Shown: positions 1 through 9,451, numbered from the stretch's first letter. The stretch is DNA of 64,000 nucleotides from an uncultured Aquimonas sp. (GCF_937888285.1 NZ_CALART010000029.1:62001-126000); one strand, 5' to 3'. Notes: generated by a model from the sequence alone, not told the origin. Program-made: numbers and translations.

Positions 1-359
1 AGTTGCCCGAACCGATCCGCAAGCTGGTCGAAGCGCGGCGCATCGAGATGGGCCACGCGCGCGCGCTGCTGACCCTGCCGGCGGACAAGGCCGAGGCGCT
101 GGCGCGCCAGGCCGCCGAGGAGCAGTGGTCGGTGCGCGAGATCGAGCGCCGCGTGCAGGCGATCCAGCGCGGCGAGAGCCAGCCGGCGCCGATGCCGAAG
201 AAGCCCGACCCGGACATCCAGAACCTGGAGCGCGAACTCGGCGAGCTGCTGTCCGCCAAGGTCGCCGTACAGCACGGCCGCGGCGGCCGCGGCAAGCTGG
301 TGGTGCAGTACTTCAGCCTCGACGAGCTCGAAGGCATCCTGGAGAAGATCCGCCGCTGA
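1..359 (+). CDS. parB: ParB chromosome-partitioning protein, C-terminal part (5' end outside window)
   Basis: The reading frame is open from the left edge and ends at a TGA at 357-359, so only about 118 C-terminal residues are present. The sequence LVEARRIEMGHARALLTL is typical of the ParB helix-turn-helix region that follows parS recognition. The end (KLVVQYFSLDELEGILEKI) matches the ParB C-terminal dimerisation domain. ParB is a CTP-dependent parS-binding clamp that works with ParA in chromosome segregation. The true start and the ParB/Srx CTPase domain lie upstream of the window. An internal TTG at position 3 should not be taken as the start. The gene is followed by the convergent nudC. 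Identification is confident; plasmid-type ParB is unlikely given the housekeeping neighbours. Confidence 0.93.
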   Translation, partial: LPEPIRKLVEARRIEMGHARALLTLPADKAEALARQAAEEQWSVREIERRVQAIQRGESQPAPMPKKPDPDIQNLERELGELLSAKVAVQHGRGGRGKLVVQYFSLDELEGILEKIRR

Positions 360-392
360 GGCGCGAGCGGACTTCGCGATGGCCGAGGCTTC

Positions 393-1325
393 TCAGCGCT
401 GGGCCAGGTGTGCCGGCAGCGGCCAGCCGCGAGATTCAAGCCAATCCTCGATCAACCGGCGCGACACCGAGATCGGCGGCGGCAGGCGCAACTCGCGCTG
501 TTCGATCGCCGCGATCAGGGCTTCGGGCTCGAACCAGCGCGCGTCCTCCAGCTCCTCGCCGATGGCGATCTGCGCGCTGGATGCCTGGGCGATGAAGCCG
601 AGCATCAACGAGGCCGGGAAGGGCCAGGGCTGCGAGCTGTGGTACCGGCAGTGCGCCACCACCACGCCGGCCTCCTCCAGCACCTCGCGCCGCAGCGCGT
701 CTTCCAGCGACTCGCCGGGCTCGACGAAGCCGGCCAGGGTCGAGTAGCGCTTGGCCGGCCAGCCGGCCTGGCGGCCGAGCAGGCAGCGGCCCTCGTGCTC
801 GACCAGCACGATGATCGCGGCATCGAGGCGCGGGAACACTTCGAGGCCGCAGTCCGCGGACGTGCAGCGCGCGCTGTGGCCGGCGCGCCGCAGCAGGGTC
901 GGCTGGCCGCAGGCGCCACAAAAGCGGGCGCGGGTCTGCCACAGCAGCAGCGCCTTGGCATAGGCGAACAGGCCGCTTTCAAAGACCGAGAGCTGGGCGG
1001 CGGCCTCGCGCAGGCCCTGCCACTGGCTGGCATCCGGCACGTCGATGTCGGCGCCGACCTGGGCCGGCAGCGCGAACCAGGGGGTCTGCCCTTCGAGGCC
1101 GAGGAAGCTTGCATCGACCGGCATCGCCTCGCCGAAGCGGGACGAAGGCCAGTGCAGCAGGCGCTCCTGCTCAAGCAGGGCGCGGCCCTCGAAGTCGACG
1201 CAGAACACGCGACTGCGCGACCAAGCGGCAGCCAGCCACGCGGGATCCTCGCGGCGTTCGCCGAGACGATCCAGCGCCAGCGCGGTGAACAGATTGCGCT
1301 GGCTGCGCTCGGGCGGCAGGTGCAT
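393..1325 (-). CDS. nudC: NAD(H) pyrophosphatase / RNA decapping NudC (Nudix)
   Basis: This 310-residue protein carries the NudC zinc ribbon (FCGACGQ...CTSADCG, about residues 135-160). A full Nudix box follows (GFVEPGESLEDALRREVLEEAG, quoted in part: REVLEEAG). Next comes the NudC-diagnostic SQPWPFPASLM segment that contacts NAD(H). The family hydrolyses NADH to NMNH and AMP and removes NAD caps from RNA 5' ends in the cytoplasm. It is the last gene of a leftward run with erpA 19 bp upstream, so it may be cotranscribed. The start is the ATG at 1325; the N-terminal NLFTALALDR segment fits the family. Nothing looks degenerate. Confidence 0.95.
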   Translation of the reverse strand: MHLPPERSQRNLFTALALDRLGERREDPAWLAAAWSRSRVFCVDFEGRALLEQERLLHWPSSRFGEAMPVDASFLGLEGQTPWFALPAQVGADIDVPDASQWQGLREAAAQLSVFESGLFAYAKALLLWQTRARFCGACGQPTLLRRAGHSARCTSADCGLEVFPRLDAAIIVLVEHEGRCLLGRQAGWPAKRYSTLAGFVEPGESLEDALRREVLEEAGVVVAHCRYHSSQPWPFPASLMLGFIAQASSAQIAIGEELEDARWFEPEALIAAIEQRELRLPPPISVSRRLIEDWLESRGWPLPAHLAQR

Positions 1326-1344
1326 GGGGCGGCGTGACCGACGC

Positions 1345-1704
1345 TCAGGCCGAGAACGAGGAGCCGCAGCCGCAGGTGGTCTTGGCGTTGGGGTTGCGGA
1401 TGACGAACTGCGCGCCCGACAGGCTCTCGCTGTAGTCCACTTCGGCGCCCATCAGGTACTGCAGGCTCAAGGGGTCGACCAGCAGGGTGACGCCGCCGCG
1501 CTCCACCGCGAGGTCATCCTCGGCCTGGTTCTCGTCGAACTCGAAGCCATACTGGAAGCCCGAACAGCCGCCGCCGCTGATGTAGACGCGCAGCTTGAGC
1601 GCAGGATTGCCTTCGTCCTCGATCAGCGCGCGCACCTTGGTGGCGGCCGAGTCGGTGAACAGGATCGGGGCTTCGATGGACTGGTAGCTGGGGGCGCTGG
1701 ACAT
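1345..1704 (-). CDS. erpA: Iron-sulfur cluster insertion protein ErpA (A-type carrier)
   Basis: This is a small A-type Fe-S carrier of 119 residues from the ATG at 1704. The three conserved cysteines are present: [15 protein letters not shown] and the C-terminal CGCGSSF. A-type carriers receive [2Fe-2S]/[4Fe-4S] clusters from the Isc scaffold and deliver them to apo-enzymes; ErpA is the essential one for isoprenoid synthesis in E. coli. The frame stays open upstream to 1761 (ATG at 1719 and 1761), but those residues ([11 protein letters not shown]...) are not family-like. [20 protein letters not shown] aligns with usual ErpA starts, so 1704 is preferred. The bactofilin gene lies 113 bp upstream. 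Confidence 0.93.
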   Translation of the reverse strand: MSSAPSYQSIEAPILFTDSAATKVRALIEDEGNPALKLRVYISGGGCSGFQYGFEFDENQAEDDLAVERGGVTLLVDPLSLQYLMGAEVDYSESLSGAQFVIRNPNAKTTCGCGSSFSA

Positions 1705-1817
1705 GACGGCCTGTCGCATGGCTTGGATGAAAGAGATGGAGCCGGCGTAGCGGCAGCACAAGCCTAAGCGAGTCGCGGCCGCGGGATGTCGGCGCCGGCT
1801 GAACGTGTCACTGCGCT

Positions 1818-2231
1818 TCAGTCGCTGCCTTCGGGACCGCTGAGGCGCTTGGGCTCGGCGTTCTGGTGGATCAGCCGCCCGGTCAGCATCGAGCCGGCCT
1901 GCATCTCGACGGTGTGGTAATGCACATTGCCCTCGACCCGCGCCGCTGCCGCCAGCTCGATCCGCTGGCTGGAGTGGATGTCGCCGTGCAGCTGGCCGTT
2001 GACCACGACGTGCGGCGCGCGCACCTCGCCCTCAATACTGCCGCGCTCGGACAGGGTGACCAGCGCGTTCGGGTCGGACTCGTCGGCGATCACCGCGCCT
2101 TCGATCCTGCCTTCGATGTACAGCCCGCCGCTGAAGTGGACGTCACCGCGAATGACTACGCGCGGGCCGATCAGGGTTTCAACGCCGGTGCTGCTGGGGC
2201 GTGCGGACTTGTGTTTGTCGCTGCCGAACAT
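1818..2231 (-). CDS. Bactofilin (polymer-forming cytoskeletal protein)
   Basis: The 137-residue product has the single bactofilin domain: right-handed beta-helix repeats with glycine turns ([52 protein letters not shown]) flanked by short unordered tails. Bactofilins polymerise without nucleotide into non-polar filaments, often membrane-associated, and scaffold cell-wall enzymes or chromosome-segregation factors. Here the gene sits between the DUF6776-like membrane protein and erpA on the same strand, and parB is nearby. In some bacteria bactofilins interact with ParABS, but a link here is only suggested by proximity. Size and repeat pattern are normal. Confidence 0.9.
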   Translation of the reverse strand: MFGSDKHKSARPSSTGVETLIGPRVVIRGDVHFSGGLYIEGRIEGAVIADESDPNALVTLSERGSIEGEVRAPHVVVNGQLHGDIHSSQRIELAAAARVEGNVHYHTVEMQAGSMLTGRLIHQNAEPKRLSGPEGSD

Positions 2232-2320
2232 CTGTGGGGGTCTCCTGAAAGTGGTGGCACGATGCGTTTCCGCGCAGCGTTCCGGGTTGACGTGCGGCCC
2301 GAGCGCCGCGCGCCCGGACG

Positions 2321-3058
2321 CTACTCGCTGGCTTCGGGCTGGGCCACGCCGGCGATGACGTCGGTCCAGGCGAAGCTGCGCTCGGCGCGTCCTGCCTCGC
2401 CGTCCACCGACACCTTGATCCGGTGCGGCGTAAAACCGGCAGGCAACATTACATTGCCCTCGACCTGCTGGAAGTACTTGAAGGCGAATTCGAGGCCGGG
2501 CGCGTCGTTCTGGGTCAGGTCGGCCCAGCCCAGTTCGCGCATCCGACCGTCCTGCACGCCCTCGATGGCGAGGCGCGCCTGGCCCCGCGAGAGCTGGGTT
2601 TTCTTGACGTTCTGGGTCAGCGTGAGGCGGAACAGCCAGGCACCACTCGGCTCGGCCTGCAGCCCCAGGCTGTGGATCGACAGGCCCTGGCGCTGCGCAC
2701 TGCCGCCCACCAGGCGTTCGTAGAAGGCGACATCGGCCTCCAGCGAGGCGATGCGCTCGTCGCGGTCGGCGATGTCGCGCTGCAGCTGCTGGTTGGCTTC
2801 GCGGCTGATGTCGTCCGAGCGCTTCAGGATCACGTTGCGCTGGCGCAGGTTGTCGAGACGGCCCTGCAGGTCGCCGACCATCTGCCGAAGCTCTTCAGGC
2901 GACGCCTCGGCGCCGCTGGCGGCCCGCTGTCGCCAGTGATCCACGCCCCAGCCGACCGCGGCCAGCGAGAGCAGCCAGAGCAGGCCAAGCAGCGGCCAGC
3001 GCCGGCGCCGGGTCGAGGCCGCGCGCGGAACGATGACGAAAGGACTGTCGGAGCTCAT
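2321..3058 (-). CDS. DUF6776-like single-pass membrane protein with coiled coil
   Basis: This 245-residue protein has a basic N-terminus (ASTRRRRWP), then one hydrophobic segment (LLGLLWLLSLAAVGWGV, about residues 22-40). A coiled coil follows (about 55-115, SPEELRQMVGDLQGRLDNL and RDERIASLEADVAFYERL). The C-terminus is a beta-rich periplasmic domain. Architecture and position beside a bactofilin resemble the DUF6776 family; the function is unknown. The topology suggests an inner-membrane protein with the C-terminus in the periplasm. It is first in the leftward run, 89 bp upstream of the bactofilin, so it may anchor or partner the filament; that is inference from context only. Confidence 0.75.
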   Translation of the reverse strand: MSSDSPFVIVPRAASTRRRRWPLLGLLWLLSLAAVGWGVDHWRQRAASGAEASPEELRQMVGDLQGRLDNLRQRNVILKRSDDISREANQQLQRDIADRDERIASLEADVAFYERLVGGSAQRQGLSIHSLGLQAEPSGAWLFRLTLTQNVKKTQLSRGQARLAIEGVQDGRMRELGWADLTQNDAPGLEFAFKYFQQVEGNVMLPAGFTPHRIKVSVDGEAGRAERSFAWTDVIAGVAQPEASE

Positions 3059-3196
3059 GGGCGGACCCGTGGGGAAAGCCCGCGATTATTGACCCTGCGG
3101 GGGCCTGCTGCACACTGCGCCCTGGCGGAGGGCTGCAGGTGCCGATGGCCATCCGGTCCACCGCCGTCCGCTTTCCACGTCCACGAGGGCACCGCC

Positions 3197-3784
3197 ATGG
3201 AGACCGCACACCTGTTCGCGCTGGCACTGGCGCTGGCCTGGCTCAGCGGGCTGCGGGTGCATCTGACCGTGTTCGCGATCGGTCTTGCCGGTCTGCTCGG
3301 CAGCGTCGAGCTGCCGCCGGGCCTGCAGGTCTGCAGCAGTCCCTGGGTGCTCGGTGTCAGCGGCGTGCTGACCGTGGTCGAGTTCAGCGCGGACAAGATT
3401 CCCGGCGTGGATTCGGTCTGGGACCTGCTGAGCACCGTGCTGCGCGTGCCGGTGGGCGCCTGGCTGGCCGGCGCGACCCTGGCTGCGCCCGATGAGTCCC
3501 TGAGCCTCGCCGGCCTGCTGGCCGGCGGTGGCGCGGCCCTGCTCAGCCATGGGCTCAAGAGCGGCGGTCGCGCCCTGATCAACACCTCGCCCGAGCCGCT
3601 GAGCAACTGGACCGCCTCGCTGGCCGAGGACTCGCTCGCGGTCGGCGCCTTGCTGTGGCTGGTCCACTATCCGTGGCTGACCCTGCTGGCCCTGGTCGTG
3701 CTCAGCCTGCTCGGCTTCCTGCTGCTGCTCTGGCTGCTGCGGGGGCTGGGGCGCGGGGTGGGCGCACTGCTGGGACGTGGATGA
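3197..3784 (+). CDS. DUF4126 family integral membrane protein
   Basis: The protein has 195 residues and is almost wholly hydrophobic. Several membrane helices are visible, including LFALALALAWLSGLRVHLTVFAIGLAGLLG at the start and LTLLALVVLSLLGFLLLLWLLRGLG at the end, with EFSADKIPGVDSVWD between. The EFxADKIPxxDxxWD segment and the glycine-rich HGLKSGGRALINTSPEP loop are typical of DUF4126. The role is unknown. The start is the ATG at 3197, preceded by GAGGG. The frame is open further upstream (from 2423), but that part runs antisense to the DUF6776-like gene and is not protein-like. The gene stands alone, divergent from the 3058 gene. Confidence 0.8.
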   Translation: METAHLFALALALAWLSGLRVHLTVFAIGLAGLLGSVELPPGLQVCSSPWVLGVSGVLTVVEFSADKIPGVDSVWDLLSTVLRVPVGAWLAGATLAAPDESLSLAGLLAGGGAALLSHGLKSGGRALINTSPEPLSNWTASLAEDSLAVGALLWLVHYPWLTLLALVVLSLLGFLLLLWLLRGLGRGVGALLGRG

Positions 3785-3992
3785 GCCCGCGGGCTGCGAA
3801 TCCCGCGGCCGGGCACCGAGCCGGGCCTGGCAGGGCTGCAGGGCGGAACGACGTCTGGCTGCAGGCCGGTAGCATGGAACCTGCATCCCGCCGCAACTGC
3901 CCGCGCGCTGCCCGTGTGGGTATAGTTCGGGAGCATCCCGGGACAAAGGCGTCTCCGGCGCGCCCGTACCCCGACCGCAGCCTTGGAAAGCC

Positions 3993-6656
3993 ATGTACGC
4001 GCAGGACGAAAGCCAGCAGCGGACTGAACTGAGACTCGCCTTCCTGCGCCATCTGCCCAAGCGGATCGAAGCGCTGTGCCGGCGCGCCCGTCGCTTCTGC
4101 GAAGAGGGCTGGGACATCAATGGTCTCACCCTGCTGCACGAGGATGTGCAGCGCCTGGCCGGCGCCAGCGGTCGCTACGGCGCCCTGGAGGCCAGCGAGC
4201 AGCTGCTGATGCTGGAGACCCTGCTGGGTGAGCTCGCCGACACCGGAGGCCTGCCGGATGAGGCCGGCAACGGCCACCTGCTTGCCCTGCTGGAGAGTCT
4301 GGCGCTGCACGGCGGGGCGGAGGCCAGCGAGGCCGACGAGCCGGCGCGCGTGCCCGAGCCGGAGGCGGAACCGGTGATCCCGGTGCAGCCGCGCGATCTG
4401 CATGCGGAAACGCCACCGCCAAACTATTGGCGGCGCTGGACGGGCGATGCGCCGCCCGCGGCCGAAGCGCTGGTTCCAGCCGTCACCACGGTCACCCCCA
4501 AGACCGCGGACACCGAGGCCGCTGCGCGGCCCTCGGCTCCGCTGTCGGCGGTGCGCGCTGCCGAGGCTGCGCCGGCACGCAGCGCCACTCCGACGCCGCG
4601 TCCGGGCGGTGGGCGTCGCATCTATCACCTCACCGACGGCGGCGAACTCGCCTGCGAGCTGGACCAGCGCCTCGAAGCGCAGGGCTACGAGCTCGAACTG
4701 CTGGAAGCCCCGTCGGAGCTCAAGGAAATCCTCAACGCGCTGGCGCCGGACCTGGTCATCGTCGATGCCGCGTACATGAACGACATCGAGGGCGTGGGTG
4801 CGGTGCTGCGCGCGACCCGCGAGCGCACCGGTACCCGCTTGCCGATGCTGGTGATCTCGAACGAGGACAGCATCCCGGCGCGCCTGGTCGCGCGTCGCGC
4901 CGGCGCCGACGCCCTGCTGGTGCGCCCCGATGGCGCCGAAACGGTGATGGCCAAGCTGGCCGAGCTGCTGGTTTCCGCGGGCGAGGCCACCTACCGCATC
5001 CTGGTGGTCGAGGACGACCGCTCGCAGGCGCTGTTCGCCGAGTCGATCCTGCGCAATGCCGGCATGGAGGTGCGCTCGGTGCACGAGGCCTTCGATGTGC
5101 TGCAGGCGATGGAGGAATTCCGCCCCGACCTCGTGCTGATGGACCTCTACATGCCGCACTGCGACGGCACCGAGCTGACCGCCCTGATCCGCGAGCGCGA
5201 GGAGTTCCTGCACACCCCGATCGTGTTCCTGTCGGGCGAGAGCGACCAGGACAAGCATTTCGAGGCGCTCTCGGCCGGTGGCGATGATTTCCTTTCCAAG
5301 CCGATCCGTCCCAAGCATCTGATCGCCGCGGTCAACAACCGCGTGCGCCGCGCCCGCGCCGTGCAGGAACGCGCCCAGCTGCGCGATCCGCGCGATCCGG
5401 CGACGGGTCTGCACCGGCGCGGCTACATGCTCGACCGGCTGGCGGAGACGCTGGCTTCGGACAACGTCCGCAGCCAGGCCGGCGGCCTGCTGTTCCTGGA
5501 GATCGAGGGTGTGGCGCAGCTGCGCGAGCGCTATGGGCTGACCACCCTCGAACAGCTGCTGACCGAAGTCGGCAGCCAGATCAGCCAGGGCATTGCCGAG
5601 GGTGAGCTGGCCTGCCGCTACAGCGACGGTTGCTATGTCGTGTACTCGCACGAGCGCGACGAGGCTGCGCTCGAGCGGCTCGCGCTGGACCTGCGCAATG
5701 GTCTGATCACCCATCCCTTCAAGGCCGAGGGCAAGCCCCTGCGTCTGCGTGCGGTGGTTGGCGTGGCCTCGTTCCGGCACAACTTCGCCGACGCCGGCGC
5801 CATGCTCAACGCCGCCGAGCGCGCCTCGCGCGAAGCGCGCAGCGGCGATCGCGGCGTGCATCGGTTCGCGCCCGCGCAGCGCCCGGCCGAGGCCCAGACC
5901 AGCGCCCTGCTCAGCCTGATCCGCAACGCCATCGACACCGATGGCTTCGAGCTGCTGTACCAGCCGATCGTGGCCCTGCAGGGCGGTGACGACGCCCAGT
6001 ACCAGAGCCTGCTGCGGCTGCGCGACGATCACGGGCGCCTGCATCCCGCGGCCGCGATCGTGCCGCTCGCCGAAAGTGCGGACCTGATCCTCGAAGTCGA
6101 TCGCTGGGTGCTGACCCAGGCGATCCGCATGATCGACCAGCGCCGCAGCAGCTCGCGACCGGTGCGCCTGTTCGTCAGCCAGTCGACCGGCAGCCTGCTG
6201 GCGCCGGGCCAGTCGGAATGGATCCGCGCCCAGCTGGCCGCGCGCCAGGTTCCGGGCGAGTCGCTGGTGCTCGAGCTGCCGCTGGAAGACGTCGAGGCCC
6301 GCGTCGACGCGGTCGATGCCTTCTGCCGCGAGCTGATGCCGCTGGGCGTGCAGTTCTGCCTGAGCCGTTTCGACGGCGAACAGTCGGCCGAGGCCCTGCT
6401 GAAGCGTCTGCCGCTGTCCTTCGTCAAGATCGCGCCGAAGTACCTGGCGGCGGCGCAGACCCCGGCCCTGCGCGATGAGCTGCGTGCCCTCGTCGATCGC
6501 GGCCATCGGCATGGCCTGCAGGTGATCGGCCAGCGCGTGGAAGACGCGCAGGCGGCCGCGACCCTGTGGATGAGCGGCATCGACTACATCCAGGGCAACC
6601 TCGTGCAGCAGGCTGCACGTGAGTTGGAGTTCGACTTCCAGGCGGCGGTGCTCTGA
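3993..6656 (+). CDS. Multidomain response regulator with degenerate GGDEF and EAL domains
   Basis: The 887-residue product begins with a helical Hpt-like segment (about 1-100, HLPKRIEALCRRARRF). A proline/alanine linker and a pseudo-receiver lacking the phospho-Asp context (about 205-325) follow. Then comes an intact receiver (about 335-455; ILVVEDDRSQ, LVLMDLYMPHCDG, phospho-Asp near 383, FLSKPIRP). The GGDEF-like domain (about 465-620, starting DPATGLHRRGYMLDRL) has no GGDEF motif; YSDGCYVVY stands in its place. The EAL-like domain (about 635-880) begins LLYQPIVAL, but EALLR is replaced by QSLLR and the metal-binding residues are changed (FVKIAPKYL, VIGQRVED). It is probably a c-di-GMP sensor or protein-interaction effector, not an active cyclase or phosphodiesterase. 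A hybrid kinase follows 2 bp downstream and is the likely partner. Confidence 0.85.
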   Translation: MYAQDESQQRTELRLAFLRHLPKRIEALCRRARRFCEEGWDINGLTLLHEDVQRLAGASGRYGALEASEQLLMLETLLGELADTGGLPDEAGNGHLLALLESLALHGGAEASEADEPARVPEPEAEPVIPVQPRDLHAETPPPNYWRRWTGDAPPAAEALVPAVTTVTPKTADTEAAARPSAPLSAVRAAEAAPARSATPTPRPGGGRRIYHLTDGGELACELDQRLEAQGYELELLEAPSELKEILNALAPDLVIVDAAYMNDIEGVGAVLRATRERTGTRLPMLVISNEDSIPARLVARRAGADALLVRPDGAETVMAKLAELLVSAGEATYRILVVEDDRSQALFAESILRNAGMEVRSVHEAFDVLQAMEEFRPDLVLMDLYMPHCDGTELTALIREREEFLHTPIVFLSGESDQDKHFEALSAGGDDFLSKPIRPKHLIAAVNNRVRRARAVQERAQLRDPRDPATGLHRRGYMLDRLAETLASDNVRSQAGGLLFLEIEGVAQLRERYGLTTLEQLLTEVGSQISQGIAEGELACRYSDGCYVVYSHERDEAALERLALDLRNGLITHPFKAEGKPLRLRAVVGVASFRHNFADAGAMLNAAERASREARSGDRGVHRFAPAQRPAEAQTSALLSLIRNAIDTDGFELLYQPIVALQGGDDAQYQSLLRLRDDHGRLHPAAAIVPLAESADLILEVDRWVLTQAIRMIDQRRSSSRPVRLFVSQSTGSLLAPGQSEWIRAQLAARQVPGESLVLELPLEDVEARVDAVDAFCRELMPLGVQFCLSRFDGEQSAEALLKRLPLSFVKIAPKYLAAAQTPALRDELRALVDRGHRHGLQVIGQRVEDAQAAATLWMSGIDYIQGNLVQQAARELEFDFQAAVL

Positions 6657-6658
6657 GC

Positions 6659-9202
6659 GTGTCGCCCTCCATCCTGCGTGGCCTGACCGTCGGCGGCGGC
6701 CTTGCGGCAGCCGCGGGCGGCGCACTGCTGCTGCTGCCGCTGGGGCTGTCACCGTTGATTGGAGCCGTGCTCGCCGCGGCGGGTGGCCTGGCCGCCGCGG
6801 CCGGCGGTCTGTTCGGTGCAGCTGTGCCGTCAGCGTCGACAGCCGGCAGCGTCCGTCGCGAGCCCTCGCTGCACGTCGATCCCGGTGAGCTGGCGCGGGT
6901 CAAGGACGAGCTCGCGCAGGCGCGCAAGCTGGAGCGCGAGCTCTCCGAGGCCAAGCATGCCGCCGAGGCGGCGACCATGGCCAAGGGCGAGTTCCTCGCC
7001 ACCATGAGCCACGAGATCCGCACCCCGCTGAACGGCATCATCCCGCTGCTCGACATCCTGCTGTCGACGCGGCTCGGCGATGACCAGCGCGAGTACCTCA
7101 ATACCGCCCTGCAGTCCGCGCAGCAGCTGCTGCGCATCGTCGACGACATCCTCGACTACTCCAAGCTCGAAGCGAACATGCTCGAGCTGGAAACCGTCGG
7201 CATCAACCTGCGCGAGGTGCTCGACGGGGTGATGCGGCTGATGGACACGCCGGCCGAGGCCAAGGGCCTGCGCTTGTCCATGCAGATCGACCCGGCGGTG
7301 CGGCTGGCGATGCGCGGCGATCCGGTGCGCATGCGGCAGATCCTCACCAACCTGCTCAGCAACGCCATCAAGTTCACCGATCGCGGCAGCGTGTCGGTGA
7401 TGGTCAGCCGGCGCGGTGAAACGCGCACCCACCACGAGCTGCGCTTCGAGGTCACCGATACCGGCGTCGGCATCGCGCCGGAGGCGGCGGCGCGCCTGTT
7501 CAAACCGTTCTCGCAGGCGGACGCCAGCACCACCCGCACCTTCGGCGGCACCGGCCTCGGCCTCGTGATCTGCAAGCGCATCGTCGACCTGATGGGAGGG
7601 CAGATCGGGGTCGACAGCACCCCGGGCCGCGGCTCGACCTTCTGGTTCCAGCTGCCGATGCTGAAAGCCGTTGGCGACATGGAGATCGAGCGCCGAGAAC
7701 TCGGCGGTTCGCGGGTCCTGCTGGTCACCGCCGATGCCGTCCTGCAGCGCAAGCTCGCCCTGGCCGCCTCGAACTGGGGGGTCACCCTGGTGCATGCCAG
7801 CGGTGCCCAGGACGCCCTGTTCAAGCTGCGCGCCGCCGCCCAGCGGGCCGGCAACTGGGCCTTCCACCTGCTGCTGGTGGACCTGGGCAGCGTGCGCACC
7901 ACGGCGGTCGGCCTGCATCGCAGCATCCTGCGCGAGGACGCGCTGGCCAAGCTGCAGATCGTCTATCTCAAGGGCGATGAGCCGGCCCCTGCCGATCTCG
8001 CCGAAGGCGGTCGCTCGCTGCCCCTGGCGCGCGCCCTGCCCGAGCCCGAGATGCGCCGTCAGCTGGCCAAGATCATGGAAGGCGAAGTGGTTGCCAGCCT
8101 GCCCGTCAGCACCGCCGCCGACGTGCAGATCGACACCCAGCCGCCGGCACCGCGCGTCGCCATGGCGGCACCTGCCCCCGTGCCGGTCATGCGCGGCACC
8201 GCCGTATTTCCGCCGGAGTCGTTCGAAGCCCCGGTGGCGCCGGCGCGAATCACCGCGGCGGCCCCGACTGGCGCCGCGCCGGCCGCGAGCGGCGCCCTCA
8301 GTGGTCGCGCCCTGCTGGTCGAGGACAACCCGGTCAACCGCCAGGTCGCGAGCCGCATCCTGAGCCTCGCCGGCCTCGAGGTGGACACCGCCGAGAACGG
8401 GCAGGAAGCGCTCGATCGCCTCAAGCAGGGGCGCTATGCGCTGGTCCTGATGGACTGTCAGATGCCGGTGATGGACGGCTACACCGCCGCCCGGCGCCGC
8501 CGCCGGATCGAAGCCGAGGCCGGGCTGCCGCGGCTGCCGATCATCGCCATGACCGCGAACGCGATGATCGGTGATCGCGAGAAGTGCCTGGAAGCGGGCA
8601 TGGATGACTACCTCACCAAGCCGCTGGATCGCAGCAAGCTCAACGCCATCCTGGCGAACTGGCTGGCGCGCTCGCCCTATCGCGATGCAGTGGCGCCGGT
8701 CGCTGCAGCCGCCCCGGTTGGGGCCGCGCAGGCGCGCAGCGCCGAGCCTTTCACCCGGCAGTCGGCGGCGACACGGCCCACGCCTGCAGCGACGGCGGCC
8801 CCGGCGCGCCCAGCGGCGGCGCCGATGACGGCCGCCCCCGCGGCCCAGAGCTTCAGCACCGCCAGCGGTCCAGCGCTGGCCAGCGATGTGGTCGAGGATC
8901 TGCGCGAGGTGATGGGCGGGGAGTTCCTGTCCCTGATCCGGGTGTTCCTGGAGGACACGCCGCGCACGCTGGAGCGCCTGCAGGCGGCCGCCGAGACCGG
9001 CGATACCCCGACCCTGGTGGCTTCGGCGCACTCCCTGAAGTCGACCAGCGCCAACCTGGGTGCCCTCGACATGTCCGAGCTTGCCCGTCAGATCGAGCAC
9101 GGTGGCCGTGCCGGCACGCTGGCCCAGCCGCAGCTGCTGGTGGCGCGTCTGGTGGCCGAGTTCCTGCGCGTGGAGAGTGCTCTGCGCACCCTGCTGTCCT
9201 GA
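6659..9202 (+). CDS. Hybrid sensor histidine kinase / response regulator with Hpt domain
   Basis: The start is a GTG, 2 bp after the previous stop. Of 847 residues, the first ~55 form two glycine/alanine-rich membrane helices with almost no periplasmic loop, so no sensor domain is visible. HisKA follows (MSHEIRTPLNG, His near 118). HATPase has N box NLLSNAIKFTDRG, G1 DTGVGI and G2 GGTGLGLVICKRI (about 165-335). A pseudo-receiver without phospho-Asp comes next (about 350-470). The intact receiver (about 550-670; LLVEDNPVNRQ, LMDCQMPVMDG, DDYLTKPL) is followed by an Ala/Pro linker and a C-terminal Hpt (SAHSLKSTSANLGA, His near 791). This is a complete phosphorelay in one protein. The neighbouring receiver/EAL-like protein is the probable output. 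Confidence 0.9.
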   Translation: MSPSILRGLTVGGGLAAAAGGALLLLPLGLSPLIGAVLAAAGGLAAAAGGLFGAAVPSASTAGSVRREPSLHVDPGELARVKDELAQARKLERELSEAKHAAEAATMAKGEFLATMSHEIRTPLNGIIPLLDILLSTRLGDDQREYLNTALQSAQQLLRIVDDILDYSKLEANMLELETVGINLREVLDGVMRLMDTPAEAKGLRLSMQIDPAVRLAMRGDPVRMRQILTNLLSNAIKFTDRGSVSVMVSRRGETRTHHELRFEVTDTGVGIAPEAAARLFKPFSQADASTTRTFGGTGLGLVICKRIVDLMGGQIGVDSTPGRGSTFWFQLPMLKAVGDMEIERRELGGSRVLLVTADAVLQRKLALAASNWGVTLVHASGAQDALFKLRAAAQRAGNWAFHLLLVDLGSVRTTAVGLHRSILREDALAKLQIVYLKGDEPAPADLAEGGRSLPLARALPEPEMRRQLAKIMEGEVVASLPVSTAADVQIDTQPPAPRVAMAAPAPVPVMRGTAVFPPESFEAPVAPARITAAAPTGAAPAASGALSGRALLVEDNPVNRQVASRILSLAGLEVDTAENGQEALDRLKQGRYALVLMDCQMPVMDGYTAARRRRRIEAEAGLPRLPIIAMTANAMIGDREKCLEAGMDDYLTKPLDRSKLNAILANWLARSPYRDAVAPVAAAAPVGAAQARSAEPFTRQSAATRPTPAATAAPARPAAAPMTAAPAAQSFSTASGPALASDVVEDLREVMGGEFLSLIRVFLEDTPRTLERLQAAAETGDTPTLVASAHSLKSTSANLGALDMSELARQIEHGGRAGTLAQPQLLVARLVAEFLRVESALRTLLS

Positions 9203-9380
9203 GAGCCTCCCAGCCCCGCGCGGCGGGCCAGGTGTTCCCGAAGAAACCACGCTTCGTCATCCCCGCGAAGAGCCTGCCCTCGCGATGGCGGGGGCGCTGA
9301 TCGAGGACCCGTGCGACTGCGGCAAGCGACACTGGGCCCCCGCCGACGCGGGGGCGACGATCCATGGGGTCGCAAGCGTT
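9199..9380. repeat. Dispersed repeat, chromosomal copy
   Basis: This stretch between the hybrid kinase and bfr resembles 33549-33697 inside the island. Shared blocks, in order, are ctgagagc, a gcgcg..gggcca block, tgttc.cgaagaaac, tcgtcatc.ccgcgaa, tgggccc, gcgggggcga and ggtcgcaagcgtt. It overlaps the stop of the kinase gene. It looks like a non-coding intergenic repeat of the kind scattered through Xanthomonadales genomes. No gene is visible between 9203 and 9450. Confidence 0.6.
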
Positions 9381-9451
9381 CTGGGTCTTGAGAGCCTGCA
9401 GAACCATCCGCCTACTGCGGCCGCCTCTGGCCGCGCCTGCCCAGGGAAAAC

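Noticed and set aside
3702..6752. A 1016-codon open frame on the minus strand
   Set aside because: It is antisense to the receiver/EAL-like gene; its product is low-complexity (Gln/Arg/Ala/Leu) and has no domain. High GC produces such shadows.
6830..9250. An 806-codon open frame on the minus strand
   Set aside because: It is antisense to the hybrid kinase, whose domain motifs are complete; the minus product is compositionally biased.
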